NCBI GenBank assembly: GCA_946499275.1
Contig: CAMMRL010000021.1
Coordinates: 1 to 38,626 of the forward strand
Length of the DNA stretch: 38,626 bases
Direction: 5' to 3'
Source of the DNA: an uncultured Clostridia bacterium
GTDB taxonomy: Bacteria > Bacillota > Clostridia > Oscillospirales > Acutalibacteraceae
In this document: positions 15,963 to 24,207 of the stretch, in pieces
Layout of the letters: each line of letters opens with the position of its first letter
How positions within the stretch are numbered: the stretch's first letter is position 1
Translations under genes and position numbers: made by a program
Notes under the pieces: model-generated
Told to the model about the DNA's origin: nothing
What the model saw: the letters and a program-made list of their open reading frames with translations, nothing else
Database searches by the model: none

Positions 15963-17138
15963 ATGAAAGTAAACACGCATTACGGCGAATTGAAGGACAG
16001 TTACCTATTTTCAACCATCGCCCACAAGGTATCGGCCTACTCCGCCGCGCACCCGGATAAATCCATCATCCGGCTGGGGATCGGGGACGTGACCCTCCCC
16101 CTCTGCCCTGCGGTGGTGGAAGCCATGCAGGCGGCGGTGGCCGAAATGGGGAAAAAAGAGACCTTCCGCGGCTACGGCCCGGAACAGGGCTACGATTTCC
16201 TGGCGGACGCGATCACCGCCTATTACCAGGAACGCGGAATTACGATCGGCCGCTCGGAAGTCTTTGTCAGCGACGGGGCAAAAAGCGATCTTGGCAATAT
16301 CCTCGACCTGTTTGACCGGGACAACACCGTGCTGGTCCCCGATCCCGTTTATCCGGTGTACGTCGACACCAATGTCATGGCGGGTCGCCCCATCCGGTAT
16401 ATGGACGCGAACGCCGAAAACGGCTTCCTCCCCCTGCCGGACGAAACAGTCAAGGCCGATATCCTCTATCTCTGCTCCCCCAATAACCCGACCGGCGCGG
16501 TCTACAGCCGGGAACAGCTCAAGACCTGGGTGGAATACGCGCTGGAAAACGACGCGGTGATCCTGTTCGACGCGGCGTACGAAGCTTTTGTGCGCGATCC
16601 CGCCCTTCCCCGTTCGATTTTTGAAATCGAAGGAGCCAAGCGATGCGCCATTGAGTTTTGTTCCTTTTCCAAAACGGCGGGGTTTACCGGCACCCGCTGC
16701 GGCTATACCATCGTCCCACAGGAACTGAAACGGGACGGCATGTCCCTCAATGCAATGTGGCTGCGGCGGCAGACCACCAAATTCAACGGCGTACCCTATA
16801 TCGTCCAGCGGGGCGCGGCGGCGGTGTTTACCCCGGAAGGGCAACGGCAGGTGCGGGAAAACATCGATTATTACCGTGAAAATGCCCGGATTATCGCCTC
16901 CGCCCTGCGGGAACGCGGCGCCTGGTTCACCGGCGGGGAGAATTCCCCCTATATCTGGTTAAAATGCCCGGAAGGGACGGGCTCCTGGGCCTATTTCGAC
17001 CGGCTGCTGGAGGAAGCCGGCGTAGTCGGCACCCCTGGGGAGGGCTTCGGCAAAAACGGCGAGGGCTATTTCCGCCTGACCGCTTTCGGCGACCGTGCCA
17101 ACACGGAAGAAGCGGTGCGCCGCATCGCCCATCTATAA
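15963..17138 (+). CDS. dapL: LL-diaminopimelate aminotransferase
   Basis: 391 residues, ATG at 15963 preceded by GAAAGGAG. This is a fold-type I PLP aminotransferase: Y-x-VYVDTN-MAGR, [16 protein letters not shown], and the PLP lysine Lys237 in [18 protein letters not shown], the signature of the DapL group. It converts tetrahydrodipicolinate plus glutamate to LL-diaminopimelate in one step, bypassing the succinyl and acetyl branches. It lies 33 bases after the DapF-containing fusion, so substrate production and epimerisation are co-transcribed. The stop codon is almost in contact with the end of an IS200/IS605-like remnant, so the native terminator may be lost. Confidence 0.95.
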   Translation: MKVNTHYGELKDSYLFSTIAHKVSAYSAAHPDKSIIRLGIGDVTLPLCPAVVEAMQAAVAEMGKKETFRGYGPEQGYDFLADAITAYYQERGITIGRSEVFVSDGAKSDLGNILDLFDRDNTVLVPDPVYPVYVDTNVMAGRPIRYMDANAENGFLPLPDETVKADILYLCSPNNPTGAVYSREQLKTWVEYALENDAVILFDAAYEAFVRDPALPRSIFEIEGAKRCAIEFCSFSKTAGFTGTRCGYTIVPQELKRDGMSLNAMWLRRQTTKFNGVPYIVQRGAAAVFTPEGQRQVRENIDYYRENARIIASALRERGAWFTGGENSPYIWLKCPEGTGSWAYFDRLLEEAGVVGTPGEGFGKNGEGYFRLTAFGDRANTEEAVRRIAHL

Positions 17139-17208
17139 TCAAAACCACTAGCAAGCTAGTGGTTTGCTCAGACCCCCTGGGGGTTTGTTATCGCCTTACT
17201 ATCACAGG

Positions 17209-17236
17209 CAGCCGCGAAAAGCGGCTGTTTTCTTTT
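17209..17236 (+). terminator. Rho-independent terminator
   Basis: CAGCCGC (17209-17215) pairs with GCGGCTG (17221-17227) around GAAAA, followed by TTTTCTTTT. It probably ends the carA-carB/dapF-dapL transcript now that the IS remnant abuts dapL. Confidence 0.75.
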
Positions 17237-17238
17237 GC

Positions 17239-17343
17239 CTACTTCCTCTTGCTCCCTGTAAACGGCTCCATATACTTCTTGAGTGCGATCTGGTCACTGG
17301 TCAAATCTTTCTCTAGCTGGTTTTGAATGCCATGAGTATGATG
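17239..17343 (-). pseudogene. Transposase (tnpA-like) C-terminal fragment
   Basis: 34 codons, open only from a TAG upstream to the TAG at 17239. The peptide GIQNQLEKDLTSDQIALKKY followed by MEPFTGSK resembles the C-terminal tail of some clostridial IS200/IS605 TnpA proteins. It lacks the HUH motif and the catalytic tyrosine, so it cannot be active. Confidence 0.35.
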
Positions 17344-17379
17344 CTAGTTTTCTTACTGCCATTCACTAGATTCTCCCTC

Positions 17380-20019
17380 CTACATATTCGTATGTACTGT
17401 TTCCGATGGATTCTTTTTCAGCACCGCTCGTATGGGTAGGAAAATCGTACAAACGGCGAGGGCAATACAGGCGATACAACTCAACACCAGAACCAACGGC
17501 ATTTGCGTATGCAGCCAGTTCTCCTGAAATTTCGGCAGTATGAAAAGGCAACCCGTAATCCCGAGAAAAGAGGACAAAAAGCCGAAAGCCACGCCCTCAT
17601 AAACGAACATCCGGTAAACCTGCCCCTTCGTCATGCCGATACAGCGCAGCAGTCCGATTTCATGCAGGCGGCTGTGAATACGGCTGGATACGGTATTCAT
17701 CAGCCCCAAGAATCCCAGTGCCAACAGGCAGACGGCGATCATGCTCATGACGGAAATCGTGGTACGCCGGGTCTGTTGGTCTGCTAGGCGTTGTTCCGTT
17801 GCGGTTGTGAGGGACAATAAGGGATACTCCTGTGAAACAAACTGTTTTATTTCCGTCTCGGTCTGCTCAATATCGGCATCATTCTGAAAATAAATATATT
17901 GCTGCCGTATACTAAAAGGTAGCCCCCGATTGGCAAGCGCTTGTTCGCCGACGATCACGCCAAAGGGAACTCTTGGGGCGCCCTGTACCGCCAGAGCGTC
18001 TTTTACAACCGCTCCGATCCGTATAGTTTTGGTATGCTTTTGATATTCGCCATCATCATGGAGCGTCACCCATGTGAAGGTAAGTGTATCTCCCGCTTTC
18101 CAATCCGTATTCGTATAAATCACTGTGTTCTCAGCAATCACCGGGTCAGCCCACAGTGGGGAATAGGTGCTGCCGTAGCTGTTATCATCCTCATGAAGCG
18201 TTGTCGCATAGTCCGGCATACACAAAATGATCTCATCCCCACGGTTAATGGCGTCAATATCCACCGTTCCATCCACTACATACGGGGACAACGCCTGTAG
18301 CAGATGTTCGTCAAAAGCGGCGATTTGCGGCGTAATCAGGAACTCCTGATCGGTATAACCATATTGCTGCTGTTCATCAAAAAAGTAATCGTATTGCCCC
18401 CGGCTTTGCCAAATCTGTAAGCCCAGCTCTTTTCTGTCATAATGAAAATATCCGTTCAAGTAATGGTCATACCGCGATAACGGGACAGAGCAAGCAAACA
18501 TGGGGGCGATCTCCACGCTCTGGCATTCCACCGGAAAACGCCCGCCAACCAGCCCCGGCAATTCTGTCGGAACACCATCCGCTTTATCATCGGGCTTTAT
18601 GATATATTCATAGCGGTATTGTCCGGCTGACAGCGAAACATCGGCAATATCATAGGCAGGCAGATAGGCCACTAGAGAAAACATCATCATCACATTAAAA
18701 ACGACGATCACCAGCGCAAAGGTAAAAGTGGTTAAAACGGTTTTTCCCTTAGATTTGCGCATGGAAAGCAGCATCAGGCCGAAAGGCTTTAAGGCTGTTT
18801 TACCGGACTTTTTCTTCTTTGACTTTTTCCTTTTGAAGTAAACTGTCCTCGTGCCGGTAATCGGCGCGGTTCGTGAGGCACGGACAGCCGGGAGCAGCGT
18901 GGCGAGACAGACGCACGCCACACAAACCAAAACAGCCAGCAGTAAAATCCAGCCGCTGAAACGATAGATCAGTTCACTGCCGTTTAGCTTTCCAAAAAGA
19001 TGCACCGCTCCCACCGATACCGGAACGCCCAGCAGGATACCGGCAGGGATTCCAAGACCCAGCAGCAAAAATGCTTCGCAAAACAGATAGGAATACGCCT
19101 GCTTTTTGGTTGCGCCGATGCAGCGCAGCAGGGACAACTGGCGCTTTCGCCTGTCCACCGACATCAGGAAGCCGTTGAGCAGGATGACCATCATGCACAC
19201 CAGTATCATACCGCCGATCAGGGCGCTGATCCCGATGGTGCCGAGAGCCGTCTCACTTACCCCGCCGTAGTAGCTGATCTGAGGATAGACGGAATAGTTA
19301 TATGCCAGCGTTACCTTTTCCGGCAGGCTGTCGCTCAAAACGGCATACGATTCGCTGGGGCTGTTTAACAGCCAGGTTTCCATGGCTGTCCCGGAGGATA
19401 CGGCCCCTTGTTCTGCAATCAAAAAAGATACCAGCGGCGGATAAGAGGTTCCCTCCGGCGTATTATATGCATAGGCGTTTCCCCATACGGCCGTGTAATT
19501 TTCCATCAGCCCCACAACCCGGAAGGTAAAGGACTGGGTAGATTCCTGACCGGTAACAGCAATTTCCAGTGTCATCATATCGCCAACGGCATAGGGCTGA
19601 TTGCCGATATGCTTATAAACGCTTCTTTCCAAAACGATTTCATCCGCCGCCTGCGGCCAGTTTCCCTCCGTCAGCCGGATATGGCCCAGCGTTCTGGCGG
19701 TTTCATCCATCGTCCCCACGCCCAAAAAATCGCCGGTTTTAGAGGATACCGCACCGCAGATTTTCATTTTTCCGATTTCATCCCATACGGTTGATTTTTC
19801 AAACTGTGTCTTCTGTTCGTCCGACAGGTTCCAGGCAACGGCCTTTTGCTCACCATACAAGTCCCTGTTTTGCCGGTCAATGGTATACAGGGAGCTGCTG
19901 CCGACCAATCCCATCACAACCAAAAACGTGACAGAGAGAATAATGGCCGATAGCAACAGTGCCGTGGAGCGTTTCCGGCTTTTGAGCCCCGCCCATGCCA
20001 GAGGAAACAATTGCTTCAT
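17380..20019 (-). CDS. ABC transporter permease, FtsX/MacB type
   Basis: 879 residues. An N-terminal membrane segment (17-40) is followed by a large extracytoplasmic region, then an FtsX block of three membrane helices (about 265-390, with RRKRQLSLLRCIGATKKQ). A second copy follows: a helix near 425-450, a second large extracytoplasmic region, and an FtsX block at the C-terminus (about 750-870, with RLHEIGLLRCIGMTKGQVY). This duplicated layout matches Firmicute exporters that pair with a LolD/MacB-type ATPase and often confer or sense peptide or bacitracin-like stress. Its ATG overlaps the stop of the ATPase gene by four bases, so the two are translationally coupled. The substrate cannot be read from sequence. 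Confidence 0.88.
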   Translation of the reverse strand: MKQLFPLAWAGLKSRKRSTALLLSAIILSVTFLVVMGLVGSSSLYTIDRQNRDLYGEQKAVAWNLSDEQKTQFEKSTVWDEIGKMKICGAVSSKTGDFLGVGTMDETARTLGHIRLTEGNWPQAADEIVLERSVYKHIGNQPYAVGDMMTLEIAVTGQESTQSFTFRVVGLMENYTAVWGNAYAYNTPEGTSYPPLVSFLIAEQGAVSSGTAMETWLLNSPSESYAVLSDSLPEKVTLAYNYSVYPQISYYGGVSETALGTIGISALIGGMILVCMMVILLNGFLMSVDRRKRQLSLLRCIGATKKQAYSYLFCEAFLLLGLGIPAGILLGVPVSVGAVHLFGKLNGSELIYRFSGWILLLAVLVCVACVCLATLLPAVRASRTAPITGTRTVYFKRKKSKKKKSGKTALKPFGLMLLSMRKSKGKTVLTTFTFALVIVVFNVMMMFSLVAYLPAYDIADVSLSAGQYRYEYIIKPDDKADGVPTELPGLVGGRFPVECQSVEIAPMFACSVPLSRYDHYLNGYFHYDRKELGLQIWQSRGQYDYFFDEQQQYGYTDQEFLITPQIAAFDEHLLQALSPYVVDGTVDIDAINRGDEIILCMPDYATTLHEDDNSYGSTYSPLWADPVIAENTVIYTNTDWKAGDTLTFTWVTLHDDGEYQKHTKTIRIGAVVKDALAVQGAPRVPFGVIVGEQALANRGLPFSIRQQYIYFQNDADIEQTETEIKQFVSQEYPLLSLTTATEQRLADQQTRRTTISVMSMIAVCLLALGFLGLMNTVSSRIHSRLHEIGLLRCIGMTKGQVYRMFVYEGVAFGFLSSFLGITGCLFILPKFQENWLHTQMPLVLVLSCIACIALAVCTIFLPIRAVLKKNPSETVHTNM

Positions 20020-20705
20020 GCTTCTTTCCTCCCCGTATCGCCGGATACATAGCCGTCCTCCAGAGTGATAATCCGGTCAGCCCCCTCGGCAATCTGTCTG
20101 TCATGGGTCACCATAATCAGGGTTTGGTTAAATCGCTTTCGGGACAGGTGCAGAAGCTCCAGCACCTCGGCACCGGATTTTCCGTCCAGATTGCCGGTTG
20201 GTTCGTCGGCCAGCAGGACGGCGGGTTTGGTGATCAACGCGCGGGCAATGGCTACCCGCTGCTGCTGGCCGCCGGACAGCTCTCCGGCATAATGGGAAAG
20301 CCGGTCACCCAGCCCTAACAGGGAAATGACTTCGTCCAGATAGGCTTTATCCACCTTGCGGTTATCCAACTGCATCGGCAGAAGGATATTCTGATAAGCG
20401 GTCAGCTCCGGCATCAGGTTATAAAACTGAAACACAAAACCCACCCTCCGCCGACGGAAGATCGTCCGCTCGCTATCCGAAAGGCGGTAGATGTCCCGTC
20501 CTTCAATCTCCACGCTGCCCCGTGTCGGCGTATCCAACCCGCCAAGCAAATGCAGCAAAGTGGATTTTCCCGAACCGGAGCGCCCCACAATCGAAGTAAA
20601 GCTGCCTTCTGCAAAACACAGATGACACTCTTTCATGGCCTGCACCTCATTTTCGCCTTTTCCGTAAGTTTTAGACAGGCCCTTCGCCTGTACCACAATT
20701 CCCAT
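20016..20705 (-). CDS. ABC transporter ATP-binding protein (LolD/MacB type)
   Basis: 229 residues, ATG at 20705 with a strong GGAGCGGAGGGG ribosome site. All motifs are present: Walker A GRSGSGKST, Q-loop FVFQFYNLMPELTAYQN, signature LSGGQQQRVAIARAL, Walker B VLLADEPTGNLD and switch MVTHDRQIAEGADR. It is the energy subunit for the FtsX-type permease that starts inside its last codons. It has its own promoter, placed in the hairpin that follows the histidine kinase gene. Confidence 0.93.
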   Translation of the reverse strand: MGIVVQAKGLSKTYGKGENEVQAMKECHLCFAEGSFTSIVGRSGSGKSTLLHLLGGLDTPTRGSVEIEGRDIYRLSDSERTIFRRRRVGFVFQFYNLMPELTAYQNILLPMQLDNRKVDKAYLDEVISLLGLGDRLSHYAGELSGGQQQRVAIARALITKPAVLLADEPTGNLDGKSGAEVLELLHLSRKRFNQTLIMVTHDRQIAEGADRIITLEDGYVSGDTGRKEA

Positions 20706-20746
20706 ATTACCCCTCCGCTCCTCTATGTGTTATCGCTTTTAATTTC

Positions 20747-20775
20747 ACTATACCTTAACAAAAGCAACCTTACAA
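20747..20775 (-). promoter_or_regulatory. Promoter of the ATPase-permease pair
   Basis: Read leftward: TTGTAA (20775-20770), 17-base spacer, TATAGT (20752-20747). The -35 box lies in the distal arm of the terminator hairpin of the upstream kinase gene. Confidence 0.55.
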
Positions 20776-20797
20776 CTTAAGAAGTCGTAAGGTTGCA
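20763..20797 (-). terminator. Hairpin at the end of the kinase gene
   Basis: GCAACCTTAC (20764-20773) pairs with GTAAGGTTGC (20787-20796). Read leftward it ends in TTTTGTT. It overlaps the last codons of the kinase and could stop transcription or act as an operator for the promoter it contains. Confidence 0.65.
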
Positions 20798-21718
20798 GCT
20801 CTCATAATGTTCCGCGCAAGGCAAAAGCGGTAGCGTAAAGATCATCGCCAGACCATCCCCTTCATTGACGGCACGCAGATTGCCTTTGTGAAGGTCGACG
20901 ATGCTTTCTGCCATAGAAAGCCCAATACCGAAGCCGTCTTTTCTGGAGCTCTTGGCTCGATAAAAGCGTTTGAATATATGCGGTAAATCTTCCTCCGCGA
21001 TGCCCCCGCTGTGGTCGAGGACTTTCAGAAGTGTCACGCCGCCGCTCTGCTTTATCGTGATCTGCACCGGCGCACCGGCAGGCGAATAGTCCAACGCATT
21101 AACAAGCACATTGACAAGCGCCTGCTGAAACCATTTGCGGTCACAGCGGAGTATCAGCCCGTCCTCTATGTTTATGGAAAAGCAACCCTCCGCCTGCGGT
21201 CTGGCCGCCAGCGCAGCCTGCTCGGCAGCGCGGATGAATTCCTCAGCCGGGACGCTCTCGATGCGCAGATGAACCGAACCGGAATCCAGCTTTGCCAGTT
21301 CCAAAAGCGTCCGTACCAATTCGTTCATCCGCTCCGCCAAATAAATACAGTCGGCAAGCTGCTCTTTTTTCGCGGCATCCGTTTCCGCTCTTTCCAGCAG
21401 ATCCAGATAGGAGAGCAAGCCCGTCAAAGGTGTCTTGATCTGGTGGGATATATCGGCAATAAAGTCATGGATCGTTACCTTTTCGGTATTTAGCTGGTTC
21501 ACCATATGTGCGGTTCGTTTCACCAGCAGCTCCAGCTGGCTCACCAATATGCTGAGTTCGCCCTCCTGATAAGGCGACCAGTCCGGCGATAAATCGCCGT
21601 GCATAATCGTATCCAGGGTAAGATTTAGTTTTTGAATTTTGCGGTTATAGCGCCGCCTTTCCCAAAAGCGACCCGCAATACCACCGATCAAAGCGGATAC
21701 CACATGTAGCCCTGACAC
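20777..21718 (-). CDS. Sensor histidine kinase, N-terminally truncated
   Basis: 313 residues from a GTG at 21718. The catalytic core is complete: H-box FIADISHQIKTPLTGLL (about residues 88-104), N-box LVNVLVNALDYSP, G1 DHSGGI, F-box HIFKRFYRA and G2 GFGIGLSMAESIV. The N-terminus keeps only part of one membrane helix (VVSALIGGIAG) before the linker, whereas relatives have two helices in front. About 40 residues seem to be missing. A kinase of this kind usually follows a response regulator gene and controls the adjacent ABC exporter, but no response regulator is present in the 200 bases upstream or anywhere in the window. The gene is likely a relic that may retain kinase activity without a membrane sensor. 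Confidence 0.8.
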   Translation of the reverse strand: MSGLHVVSALIGGIAGRFWERRRYNRKIQKLNLTLDTIMHGDLSPDWSPYQEGELSILVSQLELLVKRTAHMVNQLNTEKVTIHDFIADISHQIKTPLTGLLSYLDLLERAETDAAKKEQLADCIYLAERMNELVRTLLELAKLDSGSVHLRIESVPAEEFIRAAEQAALAARPQAEGCFSINIEDGLILRCDRKWFQQALVNVLVNALDYSPAGAPVQITIKQSGGVTLLKVLDHSGGIAEEDLPHIFKRFYRAKSSRKDGFGIGLSMAESIVDLHKGNLRAVNEGDGLAMIFTLPLLPCAEHYESCNLTTS

Positions 21719-21932
21719 ATGTTGCCAAAAAACTCCTTCGTGTTATTTACACAATGCAGACCAAGAACATTCGTTACGATTCAACTATGATCCGCTAAAG
21801 TGAATCCTCTCTTTTTTAGCTCTCCACCGGAGGACTTGGTTTTCTGCGCTCTTTTTCTTCCCTTGAAAAATTTCTCTTTAAAGCCTTGACTTCTTATAGT
21901 TGGTCACCTCACTTTCTTTGCCTTATGCAGCT

Positions 21933-23141
21933 TCAGTCCTCGTCCCCGGCCTTAAAGTTGTAGATGGGCCGGATGATTTTCACGACCTCTGCTGTGGGGC
22001 CGATGTTGTCCAGAATATCCTGCATCCCCTTGTAGGCCATAGGGCATTCGTCTAAAGTTGCTTTGCTCACCGATGTAGTGTAGACCTCCCCCATCTGCTT
22101 TTTGAACTCAGAGACGGTAAAGGCCTGCTTGGCGTCCGCCCGGCTCATCAGGCGGCCTGCGCCGTGAGGGGCGGAACAGTTCCAGTCCTCGTTGCCTTTG
22201 CCCACGCAGATCAGGCTCCCGTCCCGCATGTTGATGGGGATCAGCAGCCGCTCTCCAGCCTTGGCGGACACGGCGCCTTTCCGCAGGATCCTATTCTCTG
22301 TGTCAATATAGTTGTGGATGGTGGTAAACTGCTCCTCCACATGCAGCTTCATGCCCTTGACGATCTCGTCCATCATTGCCTGCCGGTTGAGCATGGCAAA
22401 GTGCTGAACGATTTTCATATCGTGAATATACTGCTCAAACAGCTCCCCGGACACATAGGCCAGCGCCTTGGGGATGCTAGTCTGCTTGCCGTTTTTGAGC
22501 CTTTTCAGTTCCTTCTGGATTTCCTTCTCCCGGCCGTCCGCTTTCATCTGGGCGATCAGCGCTTCAACGGAAGCGTCATCGGTGCGGTTGAGAACTTTGT
22601 ACCCGGTCTCCTGATAATAGCTGGCCACCTCTACACCCAGATGGCGGCTGCCGGAGTGGACGACAATATAGATGTTCCCTTCATCGTCCTTGTCTACCTC
22701 GATAAAGTGGTTGCCGCCGCCCAAGGTTCCGATGCTCTTTTCTGCCCGAAGCAGATCTACATGTTTTGCGCAGCACAGCTCCGACAGGTCGATCTGGCTG
22801 AGATATCGGTGCGCCTTATCCCGGATGGAAAAGCCGGAGGGAATTTTTTCGTAAATCAGTTTGTCCAGTTTCTGCAGCTCCATATGGGATTCCCGGATGC
22901 GAATCGTCTCCATACCGCAGCCGATGTCCACGCCCACTAGGTTGGGCACCACCTTGTCGGTGATGGTCATGGTGGTGCCGATGGTACAGCCCGCCCCAGC
23001 GTGGATGTCGGGCATCAAGCGGATGCGGCTGCCCGCCGTGAATTTCTGGTTGCACAGTTCCTGCACCTGGGCGATCGAGACGCTATCCACCACATCGGTG
23101 AAGATCTTGGCCTCGTTGTACTTTCCTTTGACCTCAATCAT
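21933..23141 (-). CDS. rtcB: RtcB-family RNA ligase
   Basis: 402 residues from the ATG at 23141, which has GAGGA 9 bases upstream; the open frame continues to 23201 without a ribosome site. RtcB motifs are all visible: MPDIHAGAGCTIG, VGVDIGCGM (Mn-binding Cys), LGGGNHFIEV and VVHSGSRHLG (Mn-binding His residues), CSAPHGAGRLMSR (the His that takes GMP) and PMAYK. RtcB joins 2',3'-cyclic phosphate or 3'-phosphate ends to 5'-OH RNA ends using GTP and Mn. The short length fits the bacterial RtcB group of about 400 residues rather than the 480-residue archaeal type. No prfH, archease, rtcA or Ro60 gene is adjacent. Its RNA target is unknown. Confidence 0.92.
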   Translation of the reverse strand: MIEVKGKYNEAKIFTDVVDSVSIAQVQELCNQKFTAGSRIRLMPDIHAGAGCTIGTTMTITDKVVPNLVGVDIGCGMETIRIRESHMELQKLDKLIYEKIPSGFSIRDKAHRYLSQIDLSELCCAKHVDLLRAEKSIGTLGGGNHFIEVDKDDEGNIYIVVHSGSRHLGVEVASYYQETGYKVLNRTDDASVEALIAQMKADGREKEIQKELKRLKNGKQTSIPKALAYVSGELFEQYIHDMKIVQHFAMLNRQAMMDEIVKGMKLHVEEQFTTIHNYIDTENRILRKGAVSAKAGERLLIPINMRDGSLICVGKGNEDWNCSAPHGAGRLMSRADAKQAFTVSEFKKQMGEVYTTSVSKATLDECPMAYKGMQDILDNIGPTAEVVKIIRPIYNFKAGDED

Positions 23142-24132
23142 AGATAGTTTCCTCACTATTCTTATTATTTTCGGGGTACTAGCCCCATCATGTCGTTTCA
23201 TACAGCAGGACCGTATTGCTCTGTACTTACCCTAGATGGGAGCGCCGCGGCAAGGCTCTATTCCACAGTCCCGGCAGACAGATCCCAATCCGGGATCCCC
23301 TCTGTTCGTGGGGCACGGACGCGGTAGCCAATACCCAAAACGCATCCGTTATGCAGCAGCCCCTTTTATTTTTTGATTGAAAGGGCAGTTCTATTTAAAA
23401 AATACATTTTAATGGCTTTTGGGCCGGGTGGAGAGCCTAAAAGCTCCGTGTCCATACATAGAAAAGGAGAAAGACCGTACCGGGTAACAAAAAGCCCTGT
23501 ATCCTCCTGTCACAGAGACAGACTGATGCAGGGCATGAAACAGTGCGTAGACAAAGAACCGCACTGTTCCATACGATTCCTAAAGCAAACAAATATATAT
23601 ACACAAACAAGCGGTATACCAAATATTTGCTTATTTGTGATCGCCTTTTCTTACTCTAAACCACAGTCACAGAGTTTCCTTTCTCATTTTCCAAATGGTT
23701 TTATTGTATAATTTGTCAGAGAAAAACGGTTCTATTCTAACGATTGATTATACTATATGGGGTTATGCCTTTCAATCGGTTTAATACTTTATTCTGAAAA
23801 AAGAAACCCGCCCTTTCTTAGTGTTGCACTCGTGAGTTTTGATACGATGGATGTACGGCTGGCGACGGAGTTAGGGCGGATAGGATATACTTTTGTAAAA
23901 GAAAGGTTGCGGAACCCAGTGGAATGGTTGAATTGCTATTTTACCGCTACCCGCCCGAAACTCAATTAGTGAAGCCGATTATTTTACAGCAATCGATTCT
24001 TTCGACTATACTTTGAAAAGGAAGCACAACACGGGAGGGAGGTTACTATAGGAAACATGCAGATTTACCAGTGAATACAGCGCCCAATTTGGAAGCAATA
24101 TTTAGGTCCACAGACCCGCGTAAAAATTGACT
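23142..24132. other. About 1 kb with no convincing gene, several hairpins
   Basis: No conserved ORF was recognised. Seen: a dyad GATCCCAATCCGGGATC near 23281, a pair of nested stems GCCCTG (23494-23499) with CAGGGC (23529-23534) enclosing CTGTC/GACAG, and a 9-bp hairpin AACAGTGCG (23539-23547) with CGCACTGTT (23560-23568). A leftward hydrophobic frame (23437-23622) is partly built from these hairpins and may be a decayed membrane protein. On the other strand a TATAAT-like box lies near 23706. Confidence 0.4.
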
Positions 24133-24139
24133 TTATAAA

Positions 24140-24186
24140 AACACCATTGATGTCTACCCCCTGTGGGTTAGACATCAATGGCGTTT
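24140..24186 (-). terminator. Terminator of the MATE gene
   Basis: CCATTGATGTCTA (24144-24156) pairs perfectly with TAGACATCAATGG (24169-24181). Read leftward it is followed by TGTTTTTAT. It lies about 22 bases past the stop codon. Confidence 0.9.
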
Positions 24187-24207
24187 TCAAGAATGGCTAC
24201 CTGGCAT

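Larger units (their letters stand above)
17139..17343 (-). mobile_element. Probable IS200/IS605-family remnant (right end and tnpA 3' end)
   Basis: A compact hairpin AAACCACTA-GCAAGC-TAGTGGTTT (17142-17165) begins three bases after the dapL stop. A second GC-rich dyad ACCCCC/GGGGGT follows at 17172-17184. Then comes a leftward coding fragment ending at 17239. Subterminal hairpins without terminal inverted repeats, next to the 3' end of a transposase gene, are the layout of IS200/IS605 elements. The remaining 5' part of the element is missing. Assignment is by layout and remembered C-terminal sequence type, not by a database match. Confidence 0.4.

Noticed and set aside
23437-23622. 61-residue hydrophobic leftward frame
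   Set aside because: It overlaps two strong hairpins, has no ribosome site and changes character along its length. It could be a membrane-protein relic but cannot be supported as a gene.
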